Part shown: positions 13,310 to 21,684 of the stretch, piece after piece
Numbering within the stretch: the first letter of the stretch is position 1
Layout of the letters: each line of letters begins with the position of its first letter
DNA from: Bacillota bacterium
Lineage (GTDB): Bacteria > Bacillota > Clostridia > Lachnospirales > Lachnospiraceae
Reading direction: 5' to 3'
Assembly (NCBI GenBank): GCA_023411215.1
Contig: JAEYOY010000005.1
Location: 1-24,365 of the forward strand
Length of the DNA stretch: 24,365 nucleotides
Made by a program: the position numbers and the translations under genes
The notes under the pieces: model-generated
What the model was told of the DNA's origin: nothing
Databases searched by the model: none
Seen by the model: only the letters and a program-made list of their open reading frames with translations

Positions 13310-14089
13310 ATGCATTATATTGTATTAGATCTGGAATTTAATCAGGAGCCTTCTTCCTTAACTATTTCTGCAGACAGTGCATCTGTCTGCCCTTTTGAAA
13401 TCATACAAATCGGTGCGATTAAATTAGATTCTGATTGGAATGCAATAGCAACCTTTAACCGTTATATCAAACCAACCATCTACCTGAAAATCAATGATTT
13501 TGTATCAGAATTAACGGGGATAACCATACAAAAACTGTTGAATGAGAAGGAATTCCCCCAGACCCTGAATGATTTTATTCAGTTCATGGGTGATGATATT
13601 GTACTGTGCACTTGGGGTATGACGGATATGAAAGAATTGTATCGCAATGCCCTCTTCCACCGTTACGATCTGAAACGATTACCGGATAAGGTAATCAATC
13701 TTCAGCCTTACGTATCAATTCATTTAAAGCAGCCTGCAAAAAAATTAATGAATCTGAAAGCAGCCGTGGATGCACTCTCTATTCCTGTTACCTATCCGTT
13801 TCATAATGCGCTCTATGATGCCTACTATACTGCTCAGCTATTAAAGAAGCTATCCAGAACGGAACTTCTACCCGAACAGTATAATCCTAATTTTCGTAGA
13901 GAACGATCTACTCAGCCCAAGCAGATGGTTGATTTTGACAAACTATTACAGCAATTTGCGAAGATGTATCATCGTAAACTAACCAAGGAAGAGCAGGACA
14001 TGATTACCCTATCTTACAAAATGGGCAGAACGCATCAGTTCGTGATAAAGTCAGAAATTTTAAATTCAAAAAACGATAATAAAACATAG
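13310..14089 (+). CDS. DEDDh 3'-5' exonuclease (KapD/RNase T-like)
   Basis: A 259-aa exonuclease-fold protein. The DEDDh active site is complete: Asp7 and Glu9 in VLDLEFNQE, Asp106 in WGMTDMKEL, His165 and Asp170 in HNALYDAYYTA. FEIIQIGAIKLD and ELTGIT are the standard Exo II-region motifs. The C-terminal about 80 residues are basic and unassigned. Start at 13310 follows GGGAG by 8 bases; an upstream in-frame start at 13250 would add 20 residues with no ribosome site. It is the last gene before a strong terminator and probably shares the transcript begun at 11320, although the 144-bp gap could hold its own promoter. Nucleic-acid substrate unknown. Confidence 0.88.
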   Translation: MHYIVLDLEFNQEPSSLTISADSASVCPFEIIQIGAIKLDSDWNAIATFNRYIKPTIYLKINDFVSELTGITIQKLLNEKEFPQTLNDFIQFMGDDIVLCTWGMTDMKELYRNALFHRYDLKRLPDKVINLQPYVSIHLKQPAKKLMNLKAAVDALSIPVTYPFHNALYDAYYTAQLLKKLSRTELLPEQYNPNFRRERSTQPKQMVDFDKLLQQFAKMYHRKLTKEEQDMITLSYKMGRTHQFVIKSEILNSKNDNKT

Positions 14090-14105
14090 TTTAAATATAA
14101 GGCTG

Positions 14106-14152
14106 AAAAAGCAATCCCACTCCGGTATACCCCGAAGTAAGGATTGCTTTTT
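14106..14152. terminator. Bidirectional terminator between exonuclease and TSUP genes
   Basis: AAAAAGCAATCC (14106-14117) pairs with GGATTGCTTTTT (14141-14152), with further pairing inside (ACTCCGG with CCCCGAAGT). A/T tails on both sides let it end the plus-strand exonuclease and the minus-strand permease transcripts. Confidence 0.9.
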
Positions 14153-14227
14153 GTATGACTTTCAATTTATATTAATCCCAACATCGTTACAGATATCCCT
14201 CTGACAATGCGATCAAATAGCGCTTAT

Positions 14228-14986
14228 TTAGAACAAAAGTCTTATTGCCGCTATGGCAGTCATAACAATAACGATATAACGGAAATATTTCTCGTTGATC
14301 TTCTTAAGAACAATAAAGCCAATAGCTGCACCGATGGTAATGACCGGTATCATAATTACAGTTGTAGCTAACGAGCGGATACCGATATTGTGCCACACAA
14401 ATATCTGAAGAGGCAGCTTGATAAGATTAATAATAAGGAAAAACCATGCATTGGTCCCCATGAAATTATTCTTCTTAAAGCCTAAAGCTAATAAATAGAT
14501 ACTGAAAATCGGTCCGGCGGCATTACCGATCATGGAGGCAAAGCCACTTAATATACCAACAAGAATATAGAACCAGGCATCGTTAGGTACCTTAAAGTCC
14601 TTTCCCTGCTTCTCGGTATAAATGAGAATTCCCAAGCAGAATAGAACAATCATTCCAATCAAGGTAACAAAGGTTCTGTCGCTGATATAATTACCTACAA
14701 TGACTCCGAAGGTTAAGCCGATCACTGCCCAGGGTAAGGGGGTAAAGACATTGCGCCACTGAACGCTGCGCCTATAGTACCAAATTGCAAAGAGATCTCC
14801 CACGAGAAGCATCGGTAAGAGAATTCCGGTGGAATCCTTTCCCCCAAAAGCGGACGCAAGGAGCGGAATAGCAATTATTAAGCTTCCACCTATTCCTGTT
14901 TTAGAGAAGCCTACGAACAAAGCCGTAATAAGGATAGTAGCCCATTGAAATCCATTAAAATCCATCATTTGTATTATATTATTCAT
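14228..14986 (-). CDS. TSUP (TauE/SafE) family membrane permease
   Basis: A 252-aa integral membrane protein with about eight hydrophobic segments. The repeated TSUP signature is visible in each half: FVGFSKTGIGGSLIIAIPLLA near the start and GILSGFASMIGNAAGPIFSIY in the middle. Family members move sulfite, sulfoacetate, sulfonates or other organosulfur anions. The start is uncertain: ATG at 14986 is 13 bases after AAAGG, while an in-frame TTG at 14998 is only 1 base after it. It lies upstream of nothing on its strand but a terminator (14106-14152). With the cystine symporter and MsrB nearby a sulfur theme is tempting, but the genes are separate units. Confidence 0.88.
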   Translation of the reverse strand: MNNIIQMMDFNGFQWATILITALFVGFSKTGIGGSLIIAIPLLASAFGGKDSTGILLPMLLVGDLFAIWYYRRSVQWRNVFTPLPWAVIGLTFGVIVGNYISDRTFVTLIGMIVLFCLGILIYTEKQGKDFKVPNDAWFYILVGILSGFASMIGNAAGPIFSIYLLALGFKKNNFMGTNAWFFLIINLIKLPLQIFVWHNIGIRSLATTVIMIPVITIGAAIGFIVLKKINEKYFRYIVIVMTAIAAIRLLF

Positions 14987-15133
14987 GTCAATAACCAAGC
15001 CTTTCTTGAGTCCTTTTCATTCGTGTGTTTTTCAAACTTTAGTATACTGCTTTTTTATAACAAGTGTGTCTTTTACCCTATGATTACGACGTCATAAATA
15101 TCCTTTATGGAGTTATTCTTATCTATAGATTGA

Positions 15134-15589
15134 TTATTTCTTCTTGTGAAATAACCCCAAGTAATCTGCATAGCCTTCCTGTTCCATGCTTTCTAAAGGG
15201 ATAAACTTTAGCGAAGCACTATTAATGCAATATCGCAGACCACCCATTTCGGCAGGTCCGTCCGGAAATACATGTCCAAGATGAGCATCTCCCGTCTTAC
15301 TTCTTACCTCTGTCCGAATCATACCATGACTGAAATCCCTTACCTGTTTGATTGCTGCATCATCGATTGGCTTTGCAAAGCTAGGCCACCCACAACCCGA
15401 CTCGAACTTTTCCGTAGACATAAAGAGTGGTTCACCGGTTGTAATGTCTACATAGATTCCTTCTCTGAATTCATTAAAATATTCATTTTGAAACGGTGGT
15501 TCCGTTACATTATGCCGCGTCACCTCATATTGAAGCTTTGTTAAGCTCTGTTTCAGCTCTTCCTCCGTTTTCTTAAGGTATCTCTTCAT
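15134..15589 (-). CDS. msrB: Peptide-methionine (R)-S-oxide reductase
   Basis: A 151-aa MsrB that reduces methionine-R-sulfoxide in proteins. The catalytic Cys121 is in LRYCINSASLKFI and the resolving Cys66 in ESGCGWPSF; His103 and His106 in DAHLGHVFPDG complete the site. The two CxxC pairs of the zinc-containing forms are absent, so this is the zinc-free type. It is stand-alone, not fused to MsrA. GAGGGAG lies about 10 bases before the ATG. The promoter region has TTGACA (15673-15668), a 17-bp spacer and TATTGT, overlapped by two direct copies of TTGTAA spaced by 6 bases. Confidence 0.95.
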   Translation of the reverse strand: MKRYLKKTEEELKQSLTKLQYEVTRHNVTEPPFQNEYFNEFREGIYVDITTGEPLFMSTEKFESGCGWPSFAKPIDDAAIKQVRDFSHGMIRTEVRSKTGDAHLGHVFPDGPAEMGGLRYCINSASLKFIPLESMEQEGYADYLGLFHKKK

Positions 15590-15644
15590 ATAAAATTCAC
15601 TCCCTCTATTTTAAATGATTGTATGCAATTCATATAATACTCTT

Positions 15645-15673
15645 ACAATAACTATTACAATCCCTATTGTCAA
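15645..15673 (-). promoter_or_regulatory. Probable msrB promoter with direct TTGTAA repeats
   Basis: Minus strand TTGACA (15673-15668), 17 bp, TATTGT (15650-15645). TTGTAATAGTTATTGTAA covers the spacer and -10. This is not the PerR palindrome, so the regulator is unknown. Confidence 0.4.
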
Positions 15674-15736
15674 GCTATATAGTATTTATTTACACTATAA
15701 TGATTACCAAAGCAATGGATTAAAATAATATTCATG

Positions 15737-15776
15737 ATAAACAATAGAGAAAGATGCTTTGCAAACTTTCTATTGT
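15737..15776. repeat. Dispersed hairpin repeat, copy 1
   Basis: ATAAACAATAGA (15737-15748), 16 bases, ACTTTCTATTGT (15765-15776). The two 12-base arms are identical in copy 2 (23395-23433), while the middles differ. AACAATAG and CTATTGTT form an 8-bp stem. There is no T-run. Confidence 0.55.
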
Positions 15777-15808
15777 TATAATGATACGATCGTCTTGCTC
15801 ATAAAATA

Positions 15809-15887
15809 AGCTCCGTACCTAAAGTAAGCAACTTCCCTCCTGGACGATCAATGATCCAACAGGGTGCTCTTCCTTCAAGCCGGAGCT
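15809..15887 (-). terminator. Long imperfect hairpin after the SIMPL gene
   Basis: AGCTCCG (15809-15815) pairs with CGGAGCT (15881-15887). The interior can form a second imperfect stem around CCTCCTGG and CCAACAGGG, with GATC-AAT-GATC at the tip. On the minus strand the outer stem is followed by TATTTTATG. It could be a terminator of the SIMPL gene (stop at 15913) or a structured RNA; no known RNA family was recognised. Confidence 0.4.
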
Positions 15888-15912
15888 ATAAGATTTCAGT
15901 ATTACAATTATA

Positions 15913-16656
15913 TTATTTTAATTTAAAGGTGCAATGGACAACTGCAGTTATCTCTTTCTCTAAGGAAGTGGTGTCGCTGATTCCATAATCAGAGATTTCA
16001 TTGGAATAGAGAGGCGTAATCTGCATGACACCCATGTCTGCATAGGTTAATCTTCCCAGCTCACTTCCGGCATTCTCAGCAATCATTTGGGCACGTTTGG
16101 TTGCATCCTTGGTTGCTGCAGCAAGCATCTCCACTTTAAGATCCGCCAGCTTGGTATATAGGTACTGAGGCTCATAGGATTGGAACTGAACTCCGTCGTT
16201 AAGAAGCTCCGTGGCACTTCTGGAAAGCTCTGTTACCTTATCGATCTCACCGGACCGAATATTCACCGTCTGGCTCAAATCATAATAGTCAACTTCATTC
16301 GTATACGTGCCATATTCATTAAAAACATAAGCAACATTGGTTGAGATCGCCGAGAATACAAGGTCAGCTTCTGCAATTCCTTTATCAATCAAATAATTCT
16401 TAACCCTGTCACGACTTGTCTCAAGCTCAGTATATGCGTCCTTCAATACCTTTGACTGAGAATGAAAGTAACCGGTCCATACAATTAAATCCGATGTTAT
16501 CTGTTGTTTGGCTGATCCGGTTACAACAATACTGGTTCTTGTACTTTTCACTTCAACGATTCCATTGACTGCAATGATCGATGCAGCAATTAGACCTGCC
16601 ACCAGTATTAAAGCCACTATAATATTGCCTATGGTCCTATGTTTGTTTTCATTCAT
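15913..16656 (-). CDS. SIMPL-domain (DUF541) membrane-anchored protein
   Basis: A 247-aa protein with one N-terminal hydrophobic segment (about residues 10-31, NIIVALILVAGLIAASIIAV) that should act as a signal anchor or signal peptide, followed by an extracytoplasmic SIMPL domain. The domain's features are visible: the opening SIVVTGSAKQQITSD and the late GRLTYADMGVMQ with AEMIAENAG-type helices (here AQMIAENAGSELG). Homologues include E. coli YggE and B. subtilis YlyA-like proteins, of poorly known envelope/oxidative-stress roles. Start at 16656 follows AAGGAG by 8 bases; the longer in-frame start at 16704 lacks a site. Appears monocistronic. Confidence 0.85.
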   Translation of the reverse strand: MNENKHRTIGNIIVALILVAGLIAASIIAVNGIVEVKSTRTSIVVTGSAKQQITSDLIVWTGYFHSQSKVLKDAYTELETSRDRVKNYLIDKGIAEADLVFSAISTNVAYVFNEYGTYTNEVDYYDLSQTVNIRSGEIDKVTELSRSATELLNDGVQFQSYEPQYLYTKLADLKVEMLAAATKDATKRAQMIAENAGSELGRLTYADMGVMQITPLYSNEISDYGISDTTSLEKEITAVVHCTFKLK

Positions 16657-16853
16657 AATTCTATCTCCTTGTATGTTCCTTCTATCGAAAGCAATATATT
16701 TCATTCAGTATATGTTATATCAATACATATATTTCATAAATACATCAAATGCACTTGACTATTCATTTATTTTACTAGTAGCTACCATGTTATGCAAGTA
16801 GTACATTTTTCATAATTGCATCTGGGAACGAATACGCAATCTCAGTAGAAGAA

Positions 16854-17115
16854 CTAGCAATCGGACAAAAAGCTGGATATTTCACCCTGATATGTCAATG
16901 TAAGCTTGTGCATGCTTCTGGTACAGGCGATATATAACAGTCCTCTCTCATATTCTGAGTGGTAATTAACGGTATTGGCGAATGGTCTTCTTGTGATCAT
17001 TAATAAGCCGAAGTATGCTTTCTAGTTCTGCCTCACTGTCCTCACAGGAAATAATGACCGGTTGCTCTCCATGTCTTTCGATCGTACCTTTTAGGGTTTG
17101 ATCAGCAACACATTT
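16854..17115 (-). pseudogene. helD: HelD-like RNA polymerase-recycling helicase relic (internal deletion, frameshift)
   Basis: Two adjacent minus-strand fragments in different frames read as parts of one UvrD/HelD-like ATPase. The upstream one (17115-16966) gives DQTLKGTIERHGEQPVII and ends after INDHKKTIRQYR with a stop. The downstream one (16982-16854) gives FANTVNYHSEYERGLLYIAC, then TRSMHKLTLTYQGEISS and a stop, matching the YVACTRAMH motif VI and the tail of HelD. The ATPase core between and everything N-terminal are missing. No start codon or ribosome site is seen. This explains most of the 540-bp gap between the SIMPL and kinase genes; 16657-16853 holds nothing recognised. Confidence 0.65.
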
Positions 17116-17129
17116 TTAACGTCATGAAT

Positions 17130-17166
17130 AAAAAAGTATACCACCAAGCTTTTTACTGGTGGTATA
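17130..17166 (-). terminator. Intrinsic terminator after the APH-like gene
   Basis: TATACCACCA (17137-17146) and TGGTGGTATA (17157-17166) form a perfect 10-bp stem. On the minus strand it is followed by C and six T's. It lies 30 bases past the kinase stop. Confidence 0.85.
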
Positions 17167-17195
17167 TTGGAGGGTTTATTGAATTATTCGTTTCA

Positions 17196-17969
17196 TTAAG
17201 CATTTCGTATTTTGCTCAACCATGTCGCATGGAGCTCATACATCCTAGCGTGTCGGATAAGTTCTTCGTTCTTCGATTGTATCCCAAATTGCTTTGACCA
17301 TTCTGCGAGTGCATGTAATCTTTTTACTACCTTAGTGATTACATCCTGTGTACTATATCTAAATGCAGTCTCACCGTTACTGTATTCCTCAAGAAATCCT
17401 TCCAATCTGTTGATCATCCGATCAAGTGAGAAAGGAGATATCTCACCGAAGGTATCAACGTCATCAGCCGGAAGAAGAGGAACGAAGCGATATACCGCAT
17501 AGGCAATATCCCATAGACGTGATCCCGGAGAACATACATCAAAGTCGATTACACCAATCAATTTCATATCTCGAAACACACAATTATAAGGGGCAAAATC
17601 ATTATGGCATATTACCTCCGGTTCCTCATCATTCTCCAGAAGCCAAACACCGTTCTTCTTCTCAAAATTAACGGTAGCATCATGCCATTGGCGCAATTTT
17701 TTAGCCGCCTCCAACAAGGTTGCCTTCTCCCATAACCATTCCGGTGTATCATGGGGAACCTCACCCTCGAGGTAAGTCAATACATGTTTTCCCTCCGGAT
17801 TAATTCCTTTGGATTCCGGTACCCAGGTGATACCGTTCGCTCTGACATAGGTTAGTAGCTCATGAATCGTCTGCGAGGCTTGTGTAGCTTCCTTATAAAT
17901 CATCTGGTTCTTTCGGATGGGAGAATTCATATTTCCTCCCGATAATATCTCCTCTGGAATTTGCATCAT
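17196..17969 (-). CDS. Phosphotransferase, aminoglycoside phosphotransferase (APH) fold
   Basis: A 257-aa kinase-fold enzyme. The catalytic loop is VICHNDFAPYNCVF (His122, Asp124, Asn129) and the metal-binding Asp142 is in GVIDFDVCSPGSRLWDIAY. The N-lobe is short (LSGGNMN glycine loop, about residues 9-15, then LTYLEGEVP at 64-72), typical of small APH-like proteins of unknown substrate; classic resistance kinases are longer. Two tandem ATGs (17969, 17966) follow AAGGGGGGG; the second has better spacing (4 bases). A later ATG (17930) has GGGAGG but would remove the glycine loop. It begins 50 bp after the MBL gene on the same strand, so the two are probably one operon. Resistance should not be assumed. 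Confidence 0.85.
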   Translation of the reverse strand: MMQIPEEILSGGNMNSPIRKNQMIYKEATQASQTIHELLTYVRANGITWVPESKGINPEGKHVLTYLEGEVPHDTPEWLWEKATLLEAAKKLRQWHDATVNFEKKNGVWLLENDEEPEVICHNDFAPYNCVFRDMKLIGVIDFDVCSPGSRLWDIAYAVYRFVPLLPADDVDTFGEISPFSLDRMINRLEGFLEEYSNGETAFRYSTQDVITKVVKRLHALAEWSKQFGIQSKNEELIRHARMYELHATWLSKIRNA

Positions 17970-18019
17970 ACCCCCCCTTACCTAATAAATAAAATTCCTT
18001 GTCCAAGTCTCATGATTAA

Positions 18020-18757
18020 TTAATCGTTGGTTGTCCAGCTTTGCCCGGGATTATTAATCTCTACTACCTCGGCTCCATTCAAATAAGAGCTTCGTTCCTG
18101 TTTAAACCTAAGGATAATCTCCGGCTTCCCCCAAAAATGCATTGGATATACCCTACTGACCTTTGCTGTATTTAAAAGCTTCTCCAGCCCTAGATAGTAC
18201 CACTCCTCCTGTCTAGGATCCAGCGGAGCAAAAGCGATATCAATGCTTTTATCCTTCAAAAAATCCATCTCCATATTGAACTTTGCTGTCATATCATTAT
18301 TGCTCTGCTTCGTCTCTTCCTTCCATATCCAATGGTTAAGGTCACCGGCATAATAGATCGTCTTCTCCCTGTAATTTAATAAAAAAGCGACACCACTATC
18401 GGTGGATTTAAGCGTTTGCAGCCCAATCATATCATTGTCACCATCCGATATCTCATAATCCCTGTGTGGCTTAACGGAGATAATTTTGTCCATGATCTCT
18501 TCTTTTACACCATACTTGTTGGCATTATCTTTCACAATTTTGATGTCAGAGGATATCACATACAAAACATCCGGATATTGGTCCGCCAAATGAAAGATCT
18601 CCGGGTTAAAATGATCTCCATGCTTATGACTTACGAATACGATCAGCCTCTTCTTCGGCGCCAAAGCGGGTATTTCACCGGTATAAAAATCAAAGAGCCA
18701 ATAACAATTCTCCCATTCCATCAAAAAACCACTATGTCCGATATATGTTATATTCAT
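18020..18757 (-). CDS. MBL-fold metallo-hydrolase
   Basis: A 245-aa metallo-beta-lactamase-fold protein of the UlaG/YtkL-like type. It opens with NITYIGHSGFLME, has the metal motif SHKHGDHF (His44, His46, Asp48, His49), AGDLNHWIW as the third-ligand region (Asp in YYAGD) and PMHFWG near the end, supplying the last His. GGAGG lies 6 bases before the ATG. The hydrolysed substrate is not predictable. It appears to be the first gene of a two-gene unit with the APH-like kinase. Confidence 0.88.
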   Translation of the reverse strand: MNITYIGHSGFLMEWENCYWLFDFYTGEIPALAPKKRLIVFVSHKHGDHFNPEIFHLADQYPDVLYVISSDIKIVKDNANKYGVKEEIMDKIISVKPHRDYEISDGDNDMIGLQTLKSTDSGVAFLLNYREKTIYYAGDLNHWIWKEETKQSNNDMTAKFNMEMDFLKDKSIDIAFAPLDPRQEEWYYLGLEKLLNTAKVSRVYPMHFWGKPEIILRFKQERSSYLNGAEVVEINNPGQSWTTND

Positions 18758-18900
18758 ACTACGCCTCCATCCTGACCTAGCCCGTGAATTTGGGCCACGT
18801 TACATATTTGCCAATTTAAATTATACATTATTTCAATCTACGCCTTTCTTCCAAGCAATTGCTGCTTCCTTCTACTGTACACTAAGACCGCTCTTTTTTA

Positions 18901-21093
18901 CTAGTTAAAATCACACATAAAATCAGATTTCTGTAGCAGGTTCTTTACCGGGCTATAGTCGGTGATTTGATTTCCTCCCAGATATAATTCCTTCAACCCA
19001 GTCAGCTCCTTCAGGGACGTGACAGCGGAGATTTTATTATCCTTTAGATAAAGCATCTCCAACCCGGTTAGCTTACTTAAGGGCTTCAGGTTATTAATTT
19101 TATTGCCATTTAGCGAAATTAACCGCAGCTTCTTCATCGAAGCTAATATACTGATATCGCTTATGGCATTCCTCTGAAGATAGATGTTTTCTAAACCGGT
19201 CAAATTTTTTAGAGCTTTAATATCGGTAATCTGATTATTGTCCACTGCTAATAGGTTCAAACTTTTTAAGTTTGTTAATGCATCAACCTTTCGAATATTG
19301 TTATTTCCGATTTCCAGTATCTTCAACTTCGTTAGCTTATTAAGCGGAGTAATATCCGATATTCTATTCTCACGCAGATACAACTCCTGAAGCTTCGTCA
19401 GCTTCGATAAGGCATCTATCCCTGACAACTGATTCCCGTTCAGTGATAATATCTCCAGCTTCGTTAGCTTTTTAAGCGTATTAATATTGGAAATACTGTT
19501 TCGCTGAAGATAAAGCACTTTAAGCTTGGTCAGGCTGCTTAAACTACTGATATCCTTAATTCCCAGCTGCTGTGCATCCAAATATTCCAGATTTTTTAGA
19601 TATTTAAGGTCCTTAAGACTTTTTACTCCCTGCGGTAGCTTCAACCGGTAGATCCCCATGGTGTCGGCGAGAGTCAATTTGCCGGAGGCCTTATCTAGCT
19701 TTTCACGAACAGCCTCTTCTACGACAGTATCAGTAAAACTGATATACTGATTGTCTCCCTCTAGCGGCTTATTAAAGTCAGCCATCTGATTGAGGAGTGT
19801 CGTCCATCCGTCCAGATGAAATTCCTTCCCCTTCTTATCGGTATAATCAGGTACGTTAGCAAGGCTCCACACTGAGATACCGCCAAGTCCATACGCTTTT
19901 GCTAAATCCACCTTAGCCTTAATACTGTTGCTGTCCTCGTACAGTAGGATATTCCAGGACTTATCAGAGGTATTATAGTATTGAATGTGGGGAGTCTGAA
20001 GCTCGTTATTATAGCCATAGGTAATCTGCTGTCCCTTACCATCTGTATTATCGACACGGGCCTTAATCGACTTATATAGAGGCGTCACTCTGCCTTCACG
20101 ACTTAGTGTTGTGCCCTTCAGACTTTCCCAGCCCTCTGCTGAGCTCACATCGAATTGCCACTGCGCACTATCAAAGGTAATCTGAAGCCAGACCTTTGAT
20201 AAAGCACTTTTACCGGAAGCGGCATCTTGTATTTCATTCAGTGCCTGCCTGATTGGTAGTATCGGCGCCATACTGTTAATCGGCTCCAGAGCATTGTAAC
20301 CGGTATACTGCTGCACTTGATTTTTCTGAAGACGTTCTGTAGGCTCATAATCATGAGCCATTAGTATGACCCGATCAGCCACATCCATAATTGCTGAATA
20401 ATCATAACCATCATAATATAATCCCGGATTTACAGCCACATAGAGCTTCTTACCAATTGAGGAAAGCTGGTTTTCCAGTTCATTTAAAAATTGAATATAA
20501 TAGGTTCCAATCTGCTTCCCTTCATACAATAATGAAGTACCATCCATGGCTGTATTACGCAAACCTTCAAAATCTATGACAACGCCATCATAATAGATTC
20601 CTTTTGGGGATGTAATATCCGTCTGCACAAAATCGATAATTGCCTGAAGCATTGCACTCCGTTTATCATCATAGGGGAGCACTTCGGTACAGTCCTTTCC
20701 ATCCATATAGATGTTTATCTGAACTGATTTGCCTTTGCTCTTCGCATATTCTACCGGCTGAAGATAATCACTGGGATAGAAGAAGCTTTGATTTCCATTG
20801 CTTCCTTTCACTGTATTCACCACCCCCGGCTCCTCTGAATCAATTCTTGCCCAGGCAAAGCTAAGGGAATCTACCTCATCGATGTATTTTTTCAACTGCT
20901 CAGAATATTTGGCATTGGCAGGATAAAACGCATGGAACTCAGACTTCTTACTGTTTGCTGCTGCAAAGACATGTGTTGGATTGGTAAGAACGGCTGTTGC
21001 AAATGTGAAGCATATCAAGATGATTATGAAGCTTCTTACCAATAAATAATAGCAATTCTTTTTACTTAGTGTCATTACATTAATAACTTTCAT
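18901..21093 (-). CDS. Secreted GH18 glycosidase-like protein with ten C-terminal leucine-rich repeats
   Basis: A 730-aa exported protein. Residues about 16-46 form a signal peptide (hydrophobic SFIIILICFTFATAV, cleavage likely after AAA46). Residues about 52-440 form a glycoside hydrolase 18 domain: DGVVIDFEG holds the DxxxxDxE catalytic signature with Asp169, Asp174 and acid Glu176; VILMAHDYEP and GGISVWSLAN are later barrel motifs. Residues 449-498 are an internalin-type cap, and 499-718 are ten exact 22-residue LRRs (pattern LTKLxxLYLxxNxISDIxxLxx). No sortase motif or cell-wall repeat is seen, so it is free or LRR-tethered. AGGAGG lies about 10 bases before the ATG. Likely acts on GlcNAc polymers such as chitin or peptidoglycan. 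Confidence 0.88.
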   Translation of the reverse strand: MKVINVMTLSKKNCYYLLVRSFIIILICFTFATAVLTNPTHVFAAANSKKSEFHAFYPANAKYSEQLKKYIDEVDSLSFAWARIDSEEPGVVNTVKGSNGNQSFFYPSDYLQPVEYAKSKGKSVQINIYMDGKDCTEVLPYDDKRSAMLQAIIDFVQTDITSPKGIYYDGVVIDFEGLRNTAMDGTSLLYEGKQIGTYYIQFLNELENQLSSIGKKLYVAVNPGLYYDGYDYSAIMDVADRVILMAHDYEPTERLQKNQVQQYTGYNALEPINSMAPILPIRQALNEIQDAASGKSALSKVWLQITFDSAQWQFDVSSAEGWESLKGTTLSREGRVTPLYKSIKARVDNTDGKGQQITYGYNNELQTPHIQYYNTSDKSWNILLYEDSNSIKAKVDLAKAYGLGGISVWSLANVPDYTDKKGKEFHLDGWTTLLNQMADFNKPLEGDNQYISFTDTVVEEAVREKLDKASGKLTLADTMGIYRLKLPQGVKSLKDLKYLKNLEYLDAQQLGIKDISSLSSLTKLKVLYLQRNSISNINTLKKLTKLEILSLNGNQLSGIDALSKLTKLQELYLRENRISDITPLNKLTKLKILEIGNNNIRKVDALTNLKSLNLLAVDNNQITDIKALKNLTGLENIYLQRNAISDISILASMKKLRLISLNGNKINNLKPLSKLTGLEMLYLKDNKISAVTSLKELTGLKELYLGGNQITDYSPVKNLLQKSDFMCDFN

Positions 21094-21147
21094 TATTATA
21101 TAACCTCCTCTTGCTTTTCCCCTTTATTAATATCGTGGCTGTCTTCA

Positions 21148-21391
21148 TTAATGGTAATAAGCTCCTCGCAAAATGCGGATTTCCTCAGCATAGCCCTCCA
21201 GCTCGTTCGGTGGAGTTTTCCTTAGCCAGTTCACAAAGCATAGCAGCATCCTTAGGATCAATGTCCTTTGCCTTGCTGCCTCGTGGATTACGGGTAAAGA
21301 ATTGAAATGTATTCGCGTCTATGGTGAGTGCTTCCTGACCCATGTGCAGAAAACCCTTTGATGAGGACAGGTGGCATCCTATCTTCAACAT
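21148..21391 (-). pseudogene. nfo: Deoxyribonuclease IV (Nfo) relic: head joined to tail
   Basis: From ATG 21391, with GGAG about 9 bases upstream, the frame reads MLKIGCHLSSSKGFLHMGQE and later TFQFFTRNPRGSKAKDIDP, clearly the N-terminus of endonuclease IV (about 58 residues). It then diverges. In the next frame the same stretch reads TPNELEGYAEE-type tail sequence (TPPNELEGYAEEIRILRG) and stops at 21150-21148, matching the C-terminus of Nfo. About 200 central residues, including the zinc ligands, are gone, and the join is out of frame. An ORF of about 68 codons remains open but cannot be an active enzyme. The gene lies just before the GH18-LRR gene on the same strand. Confidence 0.8.
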
Positions 21392-21684
21392 CAATGATCA
21401 CTCCATTCTCTAATCAAGCTCAGAGTCTTTTCCATTTCTGGCTCTTATTGTTTATTTATTTGATATACATCTATCAGTAAAAATATAATTCTGATTGACT
21501 ATTCTCTATTGTATACCACCTTATCTTTTTTTTCAAAAGGTTCCTGAAAAATGTATTGTAATTATATTAATGATTATAGTAATGATAAAATCATTTCAAA
21601 GCTCAGTATTTTGTCAAAAAAGTCGAATTTGTAATTATTTTTTAAAATAATAAGTATAATATGTCGAAAATTTAAAATTACCTA

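Noticed and set aside
17196..17969. Aminoglycoside resistance kinase
   Set aside because: The fold motifs are present, but the N-lobe is short and such proteins mostly have unknown substrates; the neighbouring MBL gene gives no resistance context.
21185..21394. A complete 69-aa gene
   Set aside because: Its first 58 residues are the N-terminus of endonuclease IV and the rest is frameshifted nfo tail, so it is a relic.
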